Shown: positions 28,403 through 37,831 of the stretch, piece after piece
Position numbering within the stretch: the stretch's first letter is position 1
How the letters are laid out: the number at the start of each line of letters is the position of its first letter
NCBI GenBank assembly: GCA_019233755.1
Contig: JAFAMD010000032.1
Coordinates: 22,341-86,340 of the forward strand
Length of the DNA stretch: 64,000 nucleotides
Direction of reading: 5' to 3'
Source of the DNA: Acidobacteriaceae bacterium
Lineage (GTDB): Bacteria > Acidobacteriota > Terriglobia > Bryobacterales > Bryobacteraceae
Position numbers and translations under genes: made by a program
Notes under the pieces: generated by a model
Database searches by the model: none
Seen by the model: only the letters and a program-made list of their open reading frames with translations
What the model was told of the DNA's origin: nothing

Positions 28403-29104
28403 ATGGCCGTATCCGATCCGTTGATCCATCTGGAAGGCGTCACGAAGGTGTTCGTGACAGATGAAGTGGAGACCCATGCGCTCTCCGGTATCCACATTGA
28501 CATTCAGCGAGGCGAGTACGTCTCGATTTCCGGGCCGTCCGGCTGCGGAAAGTCTACTCTTCTCGCAATCCTGGGATTGCTTGATTCTCCCAGTTCCGGG
28601 ACATACATTCTCAATGGCAAGCCCGTCCAGAGCCTCAAGCTTTCTGAGCGCGCCCGCATTCGCAATCGCGAAATCGGGTTCATCTTTCAGGCGTTCAACC
28701 TGATTGGCGACTTGAACGTCTACGAGAACGTCGAGCTGCCGCTCACCTACCGCGGAATGCCCTCGAGCGAACGCAAAAGGAAGGTGCATGAGGCGCTCGA
28801 ACGGGTAGGCATGTCGCACCGCATCAAGCACTATCCTTCGCAGCTCTCCGGTGGTCAGCAGCAGCGCGTCGCAGTGGCGCGTGCGCTTGCCGGTGACCCT
28901 TCTATTCTGCTTGCCGATGAGCCCACCGGAAACCTGGATTCACAAAATGGCGAGCAGGTGATGGATCTGCTTCGCGAACTGCATCGCGGCGGCGCGACTA
29001 TCTGTATGGTCACGCACGACCCGCGGTATGCCCGCTATGCGGATCGTTCCATCCACCTGTTCGATGGTCGGGTGGTCGAAGAAAACATGGAGGTTCCCGT
29101 ATGA
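28403..29104 (+). CDS. ABC transporter ATP-binding protein (MacB/LolD type)
   Basis: This 233-residue ATPase has Walker A GPSGCGKSTL near 45, Q-loop region FIFQAFNLIGDLNVYENVELP, signature LSGGQQQRVA near 150, Walker B LLADEPT and the switch His in VTHDPRYA. The sequence pattern is that of ATPases that drive FtsX-like permeases. It starts 59 bases after the adaptor, with AGAGGACT as ribosome site. Its stop overlaps the next small gene. The cognate FtsX-type permease is absent from the operon. Confidence 0.92.
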   Translation: MAVSDPLIHLEGVTKVFVTDEVETHALSGIHIDIQRGEYVSISGPSGCGKSTLLAILGLLDSPSSGTYILNGKPVQSLKLSERARIRNREIGFIFQAFNLIGDLNVYENVELPLTYRGMPSSERKRKVHEALERVGMSHRIKHYPSQLSGGQQQRVAVARALAGDPSILLADEPTGNLDSQNGEQVMDLLRELHRGGATICMVTHDPRYARYADRSIHLFDGRVVEENMEVPV

Positions 29105-29298
29105 TCAGCAAGCATATCGACCTGATTGCCATCGGGTTGCTCTTGCTCGCGCTTGCCTTTAGTCTTCACGTTCGTAGCGTGGCGGTGTTTGAGTGCGGTA
29201 CGCCGCATCGAATCACCATCAACAGCCGTTCGGCCGGCTCCGTAATCGTTGTTCCGCCAGCGCCGCACCTGCCGTCCGTGCCATTGACACGCGATTAA
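29101..29298 (+). CDS. small single-helix membrane protein
   Basis: This protein has 65 residues. The segment LIAIGLLLLALAFSLHVRS forms one membrane helix (residues 8-26), followed by a polar tail with one Cys and a Pro-rich end. ATG 29101 overlaps the stop of the ABC ATPase in ATGA, which supports real translation. No family is recognised. It lies exactly where a permease gene would be expected, so it may be a small transporter subunit or a modulator; that is inference. Confidence 0.55.
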   Translation: MISKHIDLIAIGLLLLALAFSLHVRSVAVFECGTPHRITINSRSAGSVIVVPPAPHLPSVPLTRD

Positions 29299-29333
29299 GT
29301 CCGTATGCTTCCAATCCGGTCTGACTTGCGCTT

Positions 29334-29366
29334 CGCTTCGTGAATGCCGATGGCGAAGCGTATTTT
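29334..29366 (+). terminator. hairpin with short T-tract inside the transporter operon
   Basis: CGCTTCG (29334-29340) and CGAAGCG (29354-29360) pair perfectly with a 13-base loop, followed by TATTTT. It lies between the 65-residue gene and the second ATPase. It could attenuate transcription and split the operon into two parts. Confidence 0.45.
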
Positions 29367-29450
29367 GACGATCACCGCCGCCGCGCGTCGCAAGTGCTGC
29401 CCATCTTTGCCTTACGCTATGAATAAGCGCGCGGAAGGTAAACAACTCGC

Positions 29451-30116
29451 ATGATCTCCCTACGTAACATCGAGAAGTACTTTGAGCACGGTCCCACGAA
29501 GACATATGTTCTACGCCGGGTCAACATAGACATAAAAGAAGGCGAGTTTATTTCGATAATGGGGCCTTCCGGGGCGGGGAAGTCGACGCTGCTCCACCTG
29601 CTGGGCATGCACGACAGCGCGTGGACCGGCGAATATCACTTTCTGGACCACCCGGTGCACAGGTTGAATAAGAAGGACCGCTCCGAGCTCTACAAACGGT
29701 ATATCGGGTTCGTATTCCAGAGCTATCATCTGCTCGATTCGCTCACCGTTTATGAGAATCTGGATATTCCGCTTTCCTATCGGAACATTAAAAAGTCGGA
29801 GCGCCAGAGCATCGTCTGTGATGCGCTTGATCGTTTCAACATGGTTGCCAAGAAAGATCTATATCCGAATCAGCTTTCGGGCGGCCAGCAGCAACTGGTA
29901 GCCATCGCCCGCTCGATGATCGCGAGTCCGAAGCTGATCCTGGCCGATGAGCCGACGGGCAATCTTCACTCGAGCCAGGGCAAGGAGATTATGGAGCTGT
30001 TCAAGAAACTGAATGTCGAAGGGACCACCATCGTCCAGGTGACCCATAACGAAAAAAACGCCGAATACGGAAATCGCATCATTCAGATTGAGGATGGCTG
30101 GATCGCTAAGAACTAA
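29451..30116 (+). CDS. ABC transporter ATP-binding protein (second copy)
   Basis: This 221-residue ATPase has Walker [11 protein letters not shown], signature [10 protein letters not shown], Walker [11 protein letters not shown] and switch His in VTHNEKNA. It is related to but clearly diverged from the first ATPase in this operon (28403-29104). Its N-terminus is typical ([14 protein letters not shown]). The pair may form a heterodimeric ATPase or serve two different permeases encoded elsewhere. No ribosome site of note precedes ATG 29451. It is followed at 41 bases by the NtrC-type regulator. Confidence 0.9.
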   Translation: MISLRNIEKYFEHGPTKTYVLRRVNIDIKEGEFISIMGPSGAGKSTLLHLLGMHDSAWTGEYHFLDHPVHRLNKKDRSELYKRYIGFVFQSYHLLDSLTVYENLDIPLSYRNIKKSERQSIVCDALDRFNMVAKKDLYPNQLSGGQQQLVAIARSMIASPKLILADEPTGNLHSSQGKEIMELFKKLNVEGTTIVQVTHNEKNAEYGNRIIQIEDGWIAKN

Positions 30117-30157
30117 CCACTTAGTTTGAATTGGCTCCAGTGTGATAACGACAATAT

Positions 30158-31525
30158 ATGAGAATTGTGCCGTCGCAAATGCGCATCCTGATTGCAGACG
30201 ATCAGCCGGATGTGCTGGAAGCGTTGCGGCTTTTGCTGAAACGTGAAGGCTACAAAATCGAGGCTGCTGAGTCGCCTCAGCAAGTGCTTCAGGCGATCGA
30301 AAACCGCGACTTTGATGCTGCGATTATCGATCTGAATTACACCCGGGATACAACCTCCGGCCAGGAGGGGTTGGATCTGCTTGCCAAAATCCAGTCAAGC
30401 GACGCGATGCTGCCTGTCATTGTCATGACAGCGTGGGGCAGCGTCGACCTCGCCGTGGAGGCGATGCGCCGGGGCGCCCGCGATTTCATCCAAAAGCCGT
30501 GGGAGAATGAGCGGCTGGCTTCTATCGTCCGTACTCAGATGGAACTCAGCCAGGCGATCCGCCGCGGGCAGCGTCTCGAGCTCGAGAACCAGCTCTTGCG
30601 CGGCGACAATCTGCCGACGATGATTGCGCAGTCGCCGGCCATGCAGCCTGTGCTCGACCTTATCTCGCGCGTTGGCCCATCCGATGCGAACGTTCTCATT
30701 ACCGGTGAGCCGGGTAGCGGCAAGGAAGTGGTGGCTCGAACACTGCATGCCATCTCCAGCCGCGCCAATAAACCGATGGTGACCGTCAATGCCGGTGGAC
30801 TTGCCGAAGGCGTTTTCGAAAGCGAGCTATTCGGACATGTCAAGGGGGCCTTTACCGATGCGAAGATGGATCGTGTCGGCCGGTTCGAGCTGGCCGACAC
30901 GGGAACGCTTTTTCTCGACGAGATTGCCAACGTTCCCATGAACCTGCAGGCGAAGCTGCTGCGAGTTCTTGAAATCGGGGAGATGGAGCGTGTCGGATCT
31001 TCAAAGACCAAGCGAGTCGACGTGCGTGTCATCTCCGCGACCAACGCCAATCTCGCGGATGAAGTGCAGTCCGGGCGTTTCCGCCAGGATCTTTTATTTC
31101 GTCTGAATACCATCGAGATTCATCTGCCGCCGCTGCGGGAGCGGCGCGAAGATACTGCCCCGCTGGCCAACCACTTTCTCGGCATTCATGCGCGCCGCTA
31201 CCGCAAAAGCATCGCGGGATTCGACCACAATGCGATGCAGGCAATGTATGAGCACCAGTGGCAGGGAAACGTTCGCGAGCTGAACCACGTTGTGGAGCGC
31301 GCGGTTTTGATGGCCCAGGGAAGCTGCATCAAAGCAAGCGACCTGGCTTTGCGCGCGGGCTCGACTGCATCGCCAAAGCTCGAGGACATGAGCCTCGAGG
31401 ATGTCGAAGAGTTCCTCATCAGGAAAGCACTGGCTCGTTATGGCGGCAACGTGAGTCATGCCGCGAGCGCGCTCGGTCTGAGCCGCAGCGCTCTCTATCG
31501 TCGTCTACAGCGTTTTGGGCTCTGA
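30158..31525 (+). CDS. NtrC-type sigma-54-dependent response regulator
   Basis: This is a 455-residue regulator. The receiver is at residues 8-125 (acidic ADDQ, acceptor Asp in AAIIDLNYT near 56, Lys in QKPW). The AAA+ sigma-54 domain is at 150-380, with Walker A GEPGSGKE, the sigma-54 contact loop GAFTDA and FLDEIAN. A Fis-type HTH closes the protein (VSHAASALGLSRSALYRRLQ). ATG 30179 (MRILIADDQ) is an equally good start. Its stop overlaps or nearly touches the kinase gene, so the two form a two-component pair that likely controls this transporter operon from a -24/-12 promoter. Confidence 0.93.
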   Translation: MRIVPSQMRILIADDQPDVLEALRLLLKREGYKIEAAESPQQVLQAIENRDFDAAIIDLNYTRDTTSGQEGLDLLAKIQSSDAMLPVIVMTAWGSVDLAVEAMRRGARDFIQKPWENERLASIVRTQMELSQAIRRGQRLELENQLLRGDNLPTMIAQSPAMQPVLDLISRVGPSDANVLITGEPGSGKEVVARTLHAISSRANKPMVTVNAGGLAEGVFESELFGHVKGAFTDAKMDRVGRFELADTGTLFLDEIANVPMNLQAKLLRVLEIGEMERVGSSKTKRVDVRVISATNANLADEVQSGRFRQDLLFRLNTIEIHLPPLRERREDTAPLANHFLGIHARRYRKSIAGFDHNAMQAMYEHQWQGNVRELNHVVERAVLMAQGSCIKASDLALRAGSTASPKLEDMSLEDVEEFLIRKALARYGGNVSHAASALGLSRSALYRRLQRFGL

Positions 31526-31547
31526 AATCTACACTTCCGGCGCGTTC

Positions 31548-32879
31548 ATGAACCTAGCGCACAAGTTCCGCCTCGGGCATGACGCCCGAGTGCTGCTCTT
31601 TGCGCTCGCGGCTGGATTTCCGGCTGTTCTGGCGTGTGTCATTCTGCTTGCCGTAGGCGGTTACTCCGGTCGCGAACAGTGTACGTTTGATCTCGCCGTT
31701 GTGCTTTGCTGGCTCGGCTTCGCCTTCGCCGCCCGCGGCCGCGTGGCCGGGCCGTTGCGCACCTTGGCAAATCTCCTGGAAGCAATGCGCGAGGGCGACT
31801 ACTCCATTCGTGCCCGGGTCGAAAATCCGAAGGAACCTTTGGGCGAAGTGATGCAGCAGGTCAATGCCATGGCAGCTACGCTCCGCGATCAACGTCTGGG
31901 AGCGGTGGAGGCCACGGCGCTGCTGCGCAAAGTGATGGAAGAGATTGACGTGGCCGCCTTCGCTTTCGATCCGCAGCAGACCTTGCGGCTGGTCAATCGC
32001 GCCGGAGAACGCCTGCTGGCGCAGCCGGCGGAGCGGCTGCTGGCGCGCGATGCCACTTCGCTGGGGCTTGGCGAATACCTCATCGGCGAATCCGAACAGA
32101 CGATTCAAAGGGCGTTTCCCGGCGCAACCGGACGCTGGGGTATCCGCCGAAGCCAGTTTCGCGAAGGCGGTCGTCCTCACCAGTTGCTCGTCGTTACCGA
32201 TCTGACGCGCCCGCTGCGAGAAGAAGAACTGCAGGCGTGGCAACGGCTGGTTCGCGTGCTCGGTCACGAATTGAATAACTCGCTGACGCCAATCAAATCG
32301 ATCGCCCAGAGCCTCGAAAACCTGATCAAGACGGACCCGCGCCCGGATGACTGGACGGAGGACATGTCGCGCGGGTTGAACGTCATTGCGGCACGCTCGG
32401 AAGCGCTCAGCAGGTTTATGAGCGCTTACGCGCGGCTGGCAAAGCTGCCGTCGCCAAAATTTGGTCCTGTTGAGGTGAACGCATTATTGCGGCGCGTGAC
32501 GAGCCTTGAAACCCGGATGCCCGTCTTCTTTGAAGAGTGCCCGCCGCTGACTATTCAAGGGGATGCCGATCAGCTCGAGCAGGTTCTGATCAACCTCATC
32601 CGGAATGCAGTGGATGCTTCCCAGGAAACAGGGGGGCGTGTCTTCGTGCGTCACCGGCGAACAACGACAACGGTTGAGATCGTGGTTCGCGATGAGGGAC
32701 CTGGGCTTTCGAACACTGCGAACCTGTTTGTTCCCTTTTTTACAACCAAGCGCGGCGGCTCCGGCATCGGCCTGGTGTTGAGCCGGCAGATCGCCGAGGC
32801 ACATAACGGGTCTGTCACGCTAAAGAACGCGTCCGAGGGGCCCGGGTGTGAGGCCCGGCTCACTTTGCCGCTTCAGTGA
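31548..32879 (+). CDS. NtrY-like sensor histidine kinase
   Basis: This kinase has about 443 residues. Two membrane helices lie close together in the first 60 residues, so the outer loop is tiny. HAMP-like and PAS-like parts follow (VAAFAFDPQQTLRLVNRAGERLL). The phospho-acceptor region is RVLGHELNNSLTPIKS, and the ATPase part has NLIRNAVDAS, DEGPGLS and GSGIGLVLSRQ. ATG 31548 is preferred; a TTG at 31515 would overlap the regulator. It forms the pair of the NtrC-type regulator. The 3' end overlaps the convergent lipA by seven bases. Confidence 0.9.
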   Translation: MNLAHKFRLGHDARVLLFALAAGFPAVLACVILLAVGGYSGREQCTFDLAVVLCWLGFAFAARGRVAGPLRTLANLLEAMREGDYSIRARVENPKEPLGEVMQQVNAMAATLRDQRLGAVEATALLRKVMEEIDVAAFAFDPQQTLRLVNRAGERLLAQPAERLLARDATSLGLGEYLIGESEQTIQRAFPGATGRWGIRRSQFREGGRPHQLLVVTDLTRPLREEELQAWQRLVRVLGHELNNSLTPIKSIAQSLENLIKTDPRPDDWTEDMSRGLNVIAARSEALSRFMSAYARLAKLPSPKFGPVEVNALLRRVTSLETRMPVFFEECPPLTIQGDADQLEQVLINLIRNAVDASQETGGRVFVRHRRTTTTVEIVVRDEGPGLSNTANLFVPFFTTKRGGSGIGLVLSRQIAEAHNGSVTLKNASEGPGCEARLTLPLQ

Positions 32880-33769
32880 CTACAGGTGTGAACGGCCGCC
32901 GCACTCTCTTGCGAACTGTCTGCGTGGTACGAGCTGCGAACCAGCGGACCCGCTTCGACATGTGCGAACCCCATCTCGAGTCCGGCGCGCTTGAATCCAT
33001 CGAACTCCGGCTGTGGCACGTAGCGCAGGATCGGTAAGTGTTTCGTCGAAGGACGCAGGTACTGCCCCAGCGTGAGGATATCGACATGGTGATCGCGCAG
33101 GTCGCGCATCACTTGCAGCACTTCCGCCTGCGTCTCACCGAGGCCCAGCATGAGCCCGGATTTAGTCGGAATATGCGGCCTCAATTGCTTTGCATAGCGC
33201 AGCATGTCGAGCGAACGCTCGTAGCGGGCGCCCAGGCGCACCTGCCGGTACAGGCGCGGGACTGTTTCCGTGTTGTGGTTCAACACATCCGGATGTGCGT
33301 TCATCACGATCTCCATCGCGGCGTGGACACCCTGGAAGTCGGGTACCAGCACTTCCACCTTGCAACCGGGAATGTGTTCGCGGATGGCCTCGATGGTAAG
33401 CGCAAAAAGTTCGGCGCCGCCGTCTTTCCTATCGTCGCGGTTGACGCTCGTTATTACGGCATATCGGAGTCCGAGCGCAGCGCAAGCCTCCGCCACGCGG
33501 CGGGGCTCGTCGTAATCTACCGCTAGCGGTGCGCCTTTCTGGACAGCGCAGAACCCGCAACGGCGCGTGCATACGTTTCCAAGAATCATAAATGTCGCCG
33601 TACGCCTGTTCCAGCATTCGCCGACGTTTGGGCACGCTGCGCTTTCACACACGGTGTGCAATTGGAGCCGCGTGACGAGATCTTTCAACTCGCGGTAGTT
33701 CTCGCCAACCGGAGCGGGAGCACGCAGCCACTTCGGGCGCTCAGGCTGGGAAGAGATGGTGACTAGCAC
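32873..33769 (-). CDS. lipA: lipoyl synthase
   Basis: This 298-residue radical-SAM enzyme inserts two sulfurs into protein-bound octanoyl groups to make lipoate. The auxiliary cluster motif C-x4-C-x5-C is visible as CESAACPNVGEC. The radical-SAM motif is CTRRCGFC, which has three residues between the first Cys pair as usual. Length is normal. lipB is not adjacent. The upstream 249 bases to the divergent outer-membrane gene hold the promoters of both; I see no clear element in it. Confidence 0.95.
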   Translation of the reverse strand: MLVTISSQPERPKWLRAPAPVGENYRELKDLVTRLQLHTVCESAACPNVGECWNRRTATFMILGNVCTRRCGFCAVQKGAPLAVDYDEPRRVAEACAALGLRYAVITSVNRDDRKDGGAELFALTIEAIREHIPGCKVEVLVPDFQGVHAAMEIVMNAHPDVLNHNTETVPRLYRQVRLGARYERSLDMLRYAKQLRPHIPTKSGLMLGLGETQAEVLQVMRDLRDHHVDILTLGQYLRPSTKHLPILRYVPQPEFDGFKRAGLEMGFAHVEAGPLVRSSYHADSSQESAAAVHTCSH

Positions 33770-34018
33770 TAGATCCAGTGTAGCGATCTCTTTTTTTGAA
33801 CGTTGGTGAATGTCCTAGGGTGAATAGTGCAAACGTTTTACCAGCAATTTGTCCTTCATTAAGTTTGCCTTCATAACCGCGACTGCGTGCAACCTGCTTC
33901 GGTCAAAGTCCATCAAAGTCTTTGTAACAGGGTTATAACTCGTTACTGACGGTACAGAACAGAGATGGCACGGGGTTAGTACAATGCCATCCCTACAGAA
34001 AGTCTTTGGAGGTCTTTT

Positions 34019-34660
34019 ATGAAGTACGCCATTCTTGCAGGCGTAGTGTCTCTAGGATTGTTTGTCACTGGCGCGCAGGCGCAAGAGGGCTATAACAACG
34101 AAATAACGGTATCGGCGTTTGGTTCCTTCCAGAAGGGTGTAACCGGCAATGGCGTCGATCAGACTGCAGAACACCAGCCTGGCGTTCTTGCAACTTACCG
34201 GTATTACTTTCGTAACAATCAGGCGCTTGAATTTGACTACGGATTCAGCCGCTACAATCAACAGTTCACTGGAGCCGGATCCACTCCCCTCAACCTGACA
34301 TCGCTGGGCCTAAGCGGCACCAGCCTGGCCGTGCCTACCGATACGCACGAAGGAACCCTTTCGTATGTGTATCGTTTCGGCACAATACACCATCTGCGGC
34401 CGTTCGTAAGCGCGGGTGGTGGTGTCCTGGTGTTCAGTCCGTCCGCGGGAGCCTTCGGAACCGGTTCATCGACAACGTTTGTGACGCCTGACTTCGTCTA
34501 CAGCGCTGGTGCGGATGTTCCGGTGACCAGACGAGTCAGCCTGCGGTTAGGGTACCGTGGCCACGTGTTCCAGGCTCCCGGTTTCGGCATTGCTGAGATC
34601 AAGACCGGATCTGTGACTCACATGGCCGAGCCGTTCGCTGGTCTTTCGTTCCACTTCTAA
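34019..34660 (+). CDS. outer-membrane beta-barrel protein
   Basis: This is a 213-residue protein with a Sec signal (cut near GAQAQ, residue 22). The mature part has alternating strands such as NNQALEFDYGFSRYNQQF, GTLSYVYRFG and RRVSLRLGYRGHVF, and ends in Phe-His-Phe, the usual barrel terminus. It resembles small eight-stranded barrels of the OmpW/OmpA-like type. The ribosome site GGAGG is seven bases before ATG 34019. A strong terminator follows, so it is monocistronic. Its role is unknown. Confidence 0.82.
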   Translation: MKYAILAGVVSLGLFVTGAQAQEGYNNEITVSAFGSFQKGVTGNGVDQTAEHQPGVLATYRYYFRNNQALEFDYGFSRYNQQFTGAGSTPLNLTSLGLSGTSLAVPTDTHEGTLSYVYRFGTIHHLRPFVSAGGGVLVFSPSAGAFGTGSSTTFVTPDFVYSAGADVPVTRRVSLRLGYRGHVFQAPGFGIAEIKTGSVTHMAEPFAGLSFHF

Positions 34661-34676
34661 GTAGTCACTTACCCAT

Positions 34677-34709
34677 AGAGGGTCTCATAATTGGGGCCCT
34701 CTTTTTTTT
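34677..34709 (+). terminator. intrinsic terminator of the outer-membrane gene
   Basis: The stem AGAGGG (34677-34682) / CCCTCT (34697-34702) has a 14-base loop and is followed by a run of seven T. This is the clearest classical intrinsic terminator in the window. Its T-tract reaches the stop of the convergent 107-residue gene. Confidence 0.85.
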
Positions 34710-35032
34710 CAGATCCAGTTGCCCGGCGGCGCCACTTCGATCCACTCGCCCTCTACTCGATCGGCATATAACGTGATCCGGCGGATGTACTTTTTAAGGA
34801 GCGAATATTCATCCGTGATGCGGACCCCAAGTCCGTCGTGCGAAGCCAGGCGAGCGGAGTCGAGTGTTTGTGCTTTCAGAAGCTGAATAAGCTCGTCGTG
34901 CGCCGCCGCGGCATCACCCGGTTCGGGAGCGACGTCATAATCCGGTTCAACAACTACTCGACCAATTTGATTAGAGGTCGGCTGGATAGATCTCAGCGCG
35001 TCCTCCAGAAAGAATTCGAGATCGGGATTCAT
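34709..35032 (-). CDS. hypothetical protein
   Basis: This is a 107-residue soluble, acidic protein. The N-terminus is helical (MNPDLEFFLEDALRSI), and the C-terminal part is strand-rich with YADRVEGEWIEVAPPG. No family or motif is recognised. It sits 45 bases downstream of recR on the same strand and may be the last gene of the ffs-dnaX-ybaB-recR unit. Confidence 0.65.
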   Translation of the reverse strand: MNPDLEFFLEDALRSIQPTSNQIGRVVVEPDYDVAPEPGDAAAAHDELIQLLKAQTLDSARLASHDGLGVRITDEYSLLKKYIRRITLYADRVEGEWIEVAPPGNWI

Positions 35033-35077
35033 AGATGAGTCCGGGAGTCTCAGCGAGACGAAGAATCAGTTAAGTTT

Positions 35078-35677
35078 CTACATTTCCCGGCGGTTTTCAA
35101 GTGATCGTGACATGGTAACCTCGTCAGCGAACTCGAGATCGCTTCCCACCGGAATACCCATTGCAATTCGTGTCACGCGCGGTCCGAGCGGCTTGAGAAG
35201 ACGTGACAGATACACCGCAGTGGCTTCTCCTTCCACCGTAGGATTGGTAGCCAGGATGATTTCCTGGATATCGTTTTGATGCAGCCGGTCGACCAATCCT
35301 TTGATCTTCAGTTGTTCAGGGCCGATGCCGCGCAGCGGCGAAATCGCGCCGTGGAGCACGTGATATAAACCGCGAAACGAGTGCGTGGTTTCAATCGGCA
35401 GTATGTTGTGCGGCTCTTCTACGACGCAGATCTGCGAGTGCTCGCGATGCGGATCGCGGCAATAAAGACAGAGCTCGCCATCACTGATGTTGTTGCACTG
35501 CGCGCAGATGCCGAGTTTGTCTTTAATGTCGAGAATAGCTTGCGCCAGGTTTTCCGCATCCGCGCGTGGCACGCGCAAAAGATGAAACGCGATTCGTTGC
35601 GCGGATTTCTGCCCGATACCAGGCAGGCGTTTGCATTCCTGAATAAGCCGGGCGAGCGGTTCGGCGAATTCTGCCAT
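35078..35677 (-). CDS. recR: recombination mediator RecR
   Basis: This is a 199-residue protein of the RecFOR pathway that loads RecA on gapped DNA. An HhH motif ([12 protein letters not shown]) precedes a four-Cys zinc finger ([16 protein letters not shown]) and the Toprim core ([10 protein letters not shown]). ATG 35677 ([11 protein letters not shown]) is the family start; a longer frame reaches into ybaB and was dropped. The spacing to ybaB is ten bases, and the order dnaX-ybaB-recR is the usual conserved one. Confidence 0.95.
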   Translation of the reverse strand: MAEFAEPLARLIQECKRLPGIGQKSAQRIAFHLLRVPRADAENLAQAILDIKDKLGICAQCNNISDGELCLYCRDPHREHSQICVVEEPHNILPIETTHSFRGLYHVLHGAISPLRGIGPEQLKIKGLVDRLHQNDIQEIILATNPTVEGEATAVYLSRLLKPLGPRVTRIAMGIPVGSDLEFADEVTMSRSLENRREM

Positions 35678-35687
35678 TTCAGATGAA

Positions 35688-35996
35688 CTAGAACAGGCCG
35701 GGCGGCAGGCCGAGGCCACCCAGCATACCGCCCATCTTGCTCTGGGCCTCTTCATCGACTTTTTTTGCAGCGTCGTTGAATGCGGCGAGCACCATGTCCT
35801 GCAGCATCTCCACATCGCCGGCGACTTCCGGATCAATCTTGACGCCGAGAACGTTCTTGTGGCCGTCCATCTTCACGCTGACCATGCCGCCGCCAGCAGA
35901 GCCTTCCACGCGAATGGCCGCAATCTGCTCCTGCAGCTTCTGCTGCATCTGCTGAGCCTGCTTCATCATGGACTGCATATTGCCTGGCATCTTCAT
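35688..35996 (-). CDS. YbaB/EbfC nucleoid-associated protein
   Basis: This is a 102-residue DNA-binding dimer. The N-terminal helix [18 protein letters not shown] is Met/Gln-rich, and the core has [17 protein letters not shown]. It binds DNA with little sequence preference. Its position between dnaX and recR is conserved in many bacteria, which supports the call. The C-terminus ends in a Gly/Leu/Pro-rich tail. Confidence 0.93.
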   Translation of the reverse strand: MKMPGNMQSMMKQAQQMQQKLQEQIAAIRVEGSAGGGMVSVKMDGHKNVLGVKIDPEVAGDVEMLQDMVLAAFNDAAKKVDEEAQSKMGGMLGGLGLPPGLF

Positions 35997-36046
35997 GAAG
36001 GTAAACCTTTCGTTTTTCTTTCGGCGCAGCCGTCAATGGCTGCTTG

Positions 36047-37804
36047 CTACTCATTCAAATTTCGCACGGTGCGCACTTGTGCATCCGGAAAAAGTTCCTG
36101 GAGGCGCTTCACACCCGGATGCGAGAGCGCACGTTCGCGCAATGCAGTATCTTCCGCCGGATTTTTCTCCGCCGAACGGATCTGCGCTGCCGCGAGATTT
36201 TCGCCGACCTCGAGCTTCACCCGAACAGGTTTCCCCGCAACCTGAGACACAACAGCCTGAAGTTTCGCTTCGGTCTTCAGCGCCAGCATCATCGTCTTTG
36301 GCGCCCGGATGACGAGTTCCACGCCGTCCAAAGATACTTCGGAGCTCAGAATCGCGTCGGCCGTAAAGTTGAGTCCCGCCCGAACCAGCGCATCGTGCAG
36401 GTCCTGCCGAAGGTCGCCCGTGGTAGCGGCTGCAGGCGCAGGCGCATCCTCCACGCTGGCGAGTGCAGTTGACGGGGGCGAGGCGACACGCGCCTCCACT
36501 TTCGGGGCTGGCGAAAGATTCGCCACTGGCGGCGCGTTATTAGCCGGCAAACTTGTAGTTTTGGCTGGCGGGGCCTGGAATGCCGGCGGGCGCGGGCTGT
36601 CCGTGCGCGCAGAGGCAGAAAGCGGCGAACCGGGGGCTGTTTGTATTGCCGCAGGCGAGGCATTACGCACCGCATCCGGCTTCCCTAAACCGGCAAGCGC
36701 TTCTTCAATCGGCTGCAGCCTGCCTGCCTGTACCAGCTTGATGAGGCCCAGCTCCAGATGGAGCCGCGGCTGCAGCGAGGATTGCAGCGTCTTGTAAAGC
36801 TCGAGCGTGAGGTTCAGATACCTCGTCAGATCTTCTTCGCTGAACAGGTTCGCGGTTTCAAGAAAGCCGCGCTGTTCCTGATCAGTTGCCGCGATCAGGC
36901 GCGTCGGTTTACCGGCGATTTTTGCCACCAGCAGGTTGCGCCAGTACCGTGAAAGCTCGCGCGAGAAGTGCTGCAGGCTCTGCCCGTTGCGTTCGAGTTC
37001 CTGAACAATTTCGAGCATCCGCGCGCCATCCTGCCGCTGGACCGCTTCGGCAACGGCATAGAGTGACTCCGTTCCGAACATGCCGAGCAGCGCACGAATC
37101 TCTTCAACACGCAGCGTTTTCCCACAGCAGGCAATGGCCTGGTCGAGAGCGGAAAGCGAGTCTCGAACGCTGCCTTCACCCGCCTGTGCCACCACCGAAA
37201 GAACATCTTCGCCGGCCTCAATGCCTTCCTGCTCGGCAATGTATTTCATCCGGTTGATGATCTCGCTGAAATCAACCGATCGAAAACTGAAATGCTGGCA
37301 GCGCGAGGCAATGGTGTTCGGTATCTCGTACGCTTCGGTCGTACACAAAATAAACACTACCCACTCGGGTGGTTCTTCGAGCGTCTTTAGAAGCGCGTTG
37401 AAAGCCTCTTTAGTGATCTGGTGCGCTTCGTCGATGATGAAGACTTTAAAGCGGTCGCGCGCGGGGCGATAGCGTACGTTTTCGCGAATTTCGCGCATCT
37501 CGTTGATGCCGCGGTTGGATGCCGCGTCGATTTCGATCACGTCCACCGCGTTGCCCGCGCCGATCTCTATACAGCTCGAACAGACCCCGCAAGGCGTGGG
37601 CGTGGGTCCGTTCACGCAGTTTAAACAGCGGGCGAGAATCCGTGCGACCGTCGTTTTACCCGTTCCGCGCTGGCCGGAGAAGATATAGCCGTGCGCGATG
37701 CGATTGCTTTCAATCGCATTGCTCAGAGTTCGCTGGACATGCTCCTGCCCGATAAGCTCACTAAAGGCCTGCGGCCTGTACTTCCTCGCAATAACTTGAT
37801 ACAT
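36047..37804 (-). CDS. dnaX: DNA polymerase III gamma/tau subunit
   Basis: This is a 585-residue clamp-loader ATPase. Walker A GQRGTGKTTVAR is near 45, the zinc module CLNCVNG and CGVCSSC near 65-80, the Walker B-like VFIIDEAHQ near 120, and the SRC arginine-finger box near 170. Domain III is followed by a Pro/Ala-rich linker (about 375-480) and a short C-terminal tau-like domain. ATG 37804 is the family start (MYQVIARKYRPQ). No programmed frameshift slippery run was seen. The SRP RNA gene lies 28 bases upstream. Confidence 0.95.
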   Translation of the reverse strand: MYQVIARKYRPQAFSELIGQEHVQRTLSNAIESNRIAHGYIFSGQRGTGKTTVARILARCLNCVNGPTPTPCGVCSSCIEIGAGNAVDVIEIDAASNRGINEMREIRENVRYRPARDRFKVFIIDEAHQITKEAFNALLKTLEEPPEWVVFILCTTEAYEIPNTIASRCQHFSFRSVDFSEIINRMKYIAEQEGIEAGEDVLSVVAQAGEGSVRDSLSALDQAIACCGKTLRVEEIRALLGMFGTESLYAVAEAVQRQDGARMLEIVQELERNGQSLQHFSRELSRYWRNLLVAKIAGKPTRLIAATDQEQRGFLETANLFSEEDLTRYLNLTLELYKTLQSSLQPRLHLELGLIKLVQAGRLQPIEEALAGLGKPDAVRNASPAAIQTAPGSPLSASARTDSPRPPAFQAPPAKTTSLPANNAPPVANLSPAPKVEARVASPPSTALASVEDAPAPAAATTGDLRQDLHDALVRAGLNFTADAILSSEVSLDGVELVIRAPKTMMLALKTEAKLQAVVSQVAGKPVRVKLEVGENLAAAQIRSAEKNPAEDTALRERALSHPGVKRLQELFPDAQVRTVRNLNE

Positions 37805-37831
37805 GGGCTGACGGAGAATTTGAGGCGGGCT

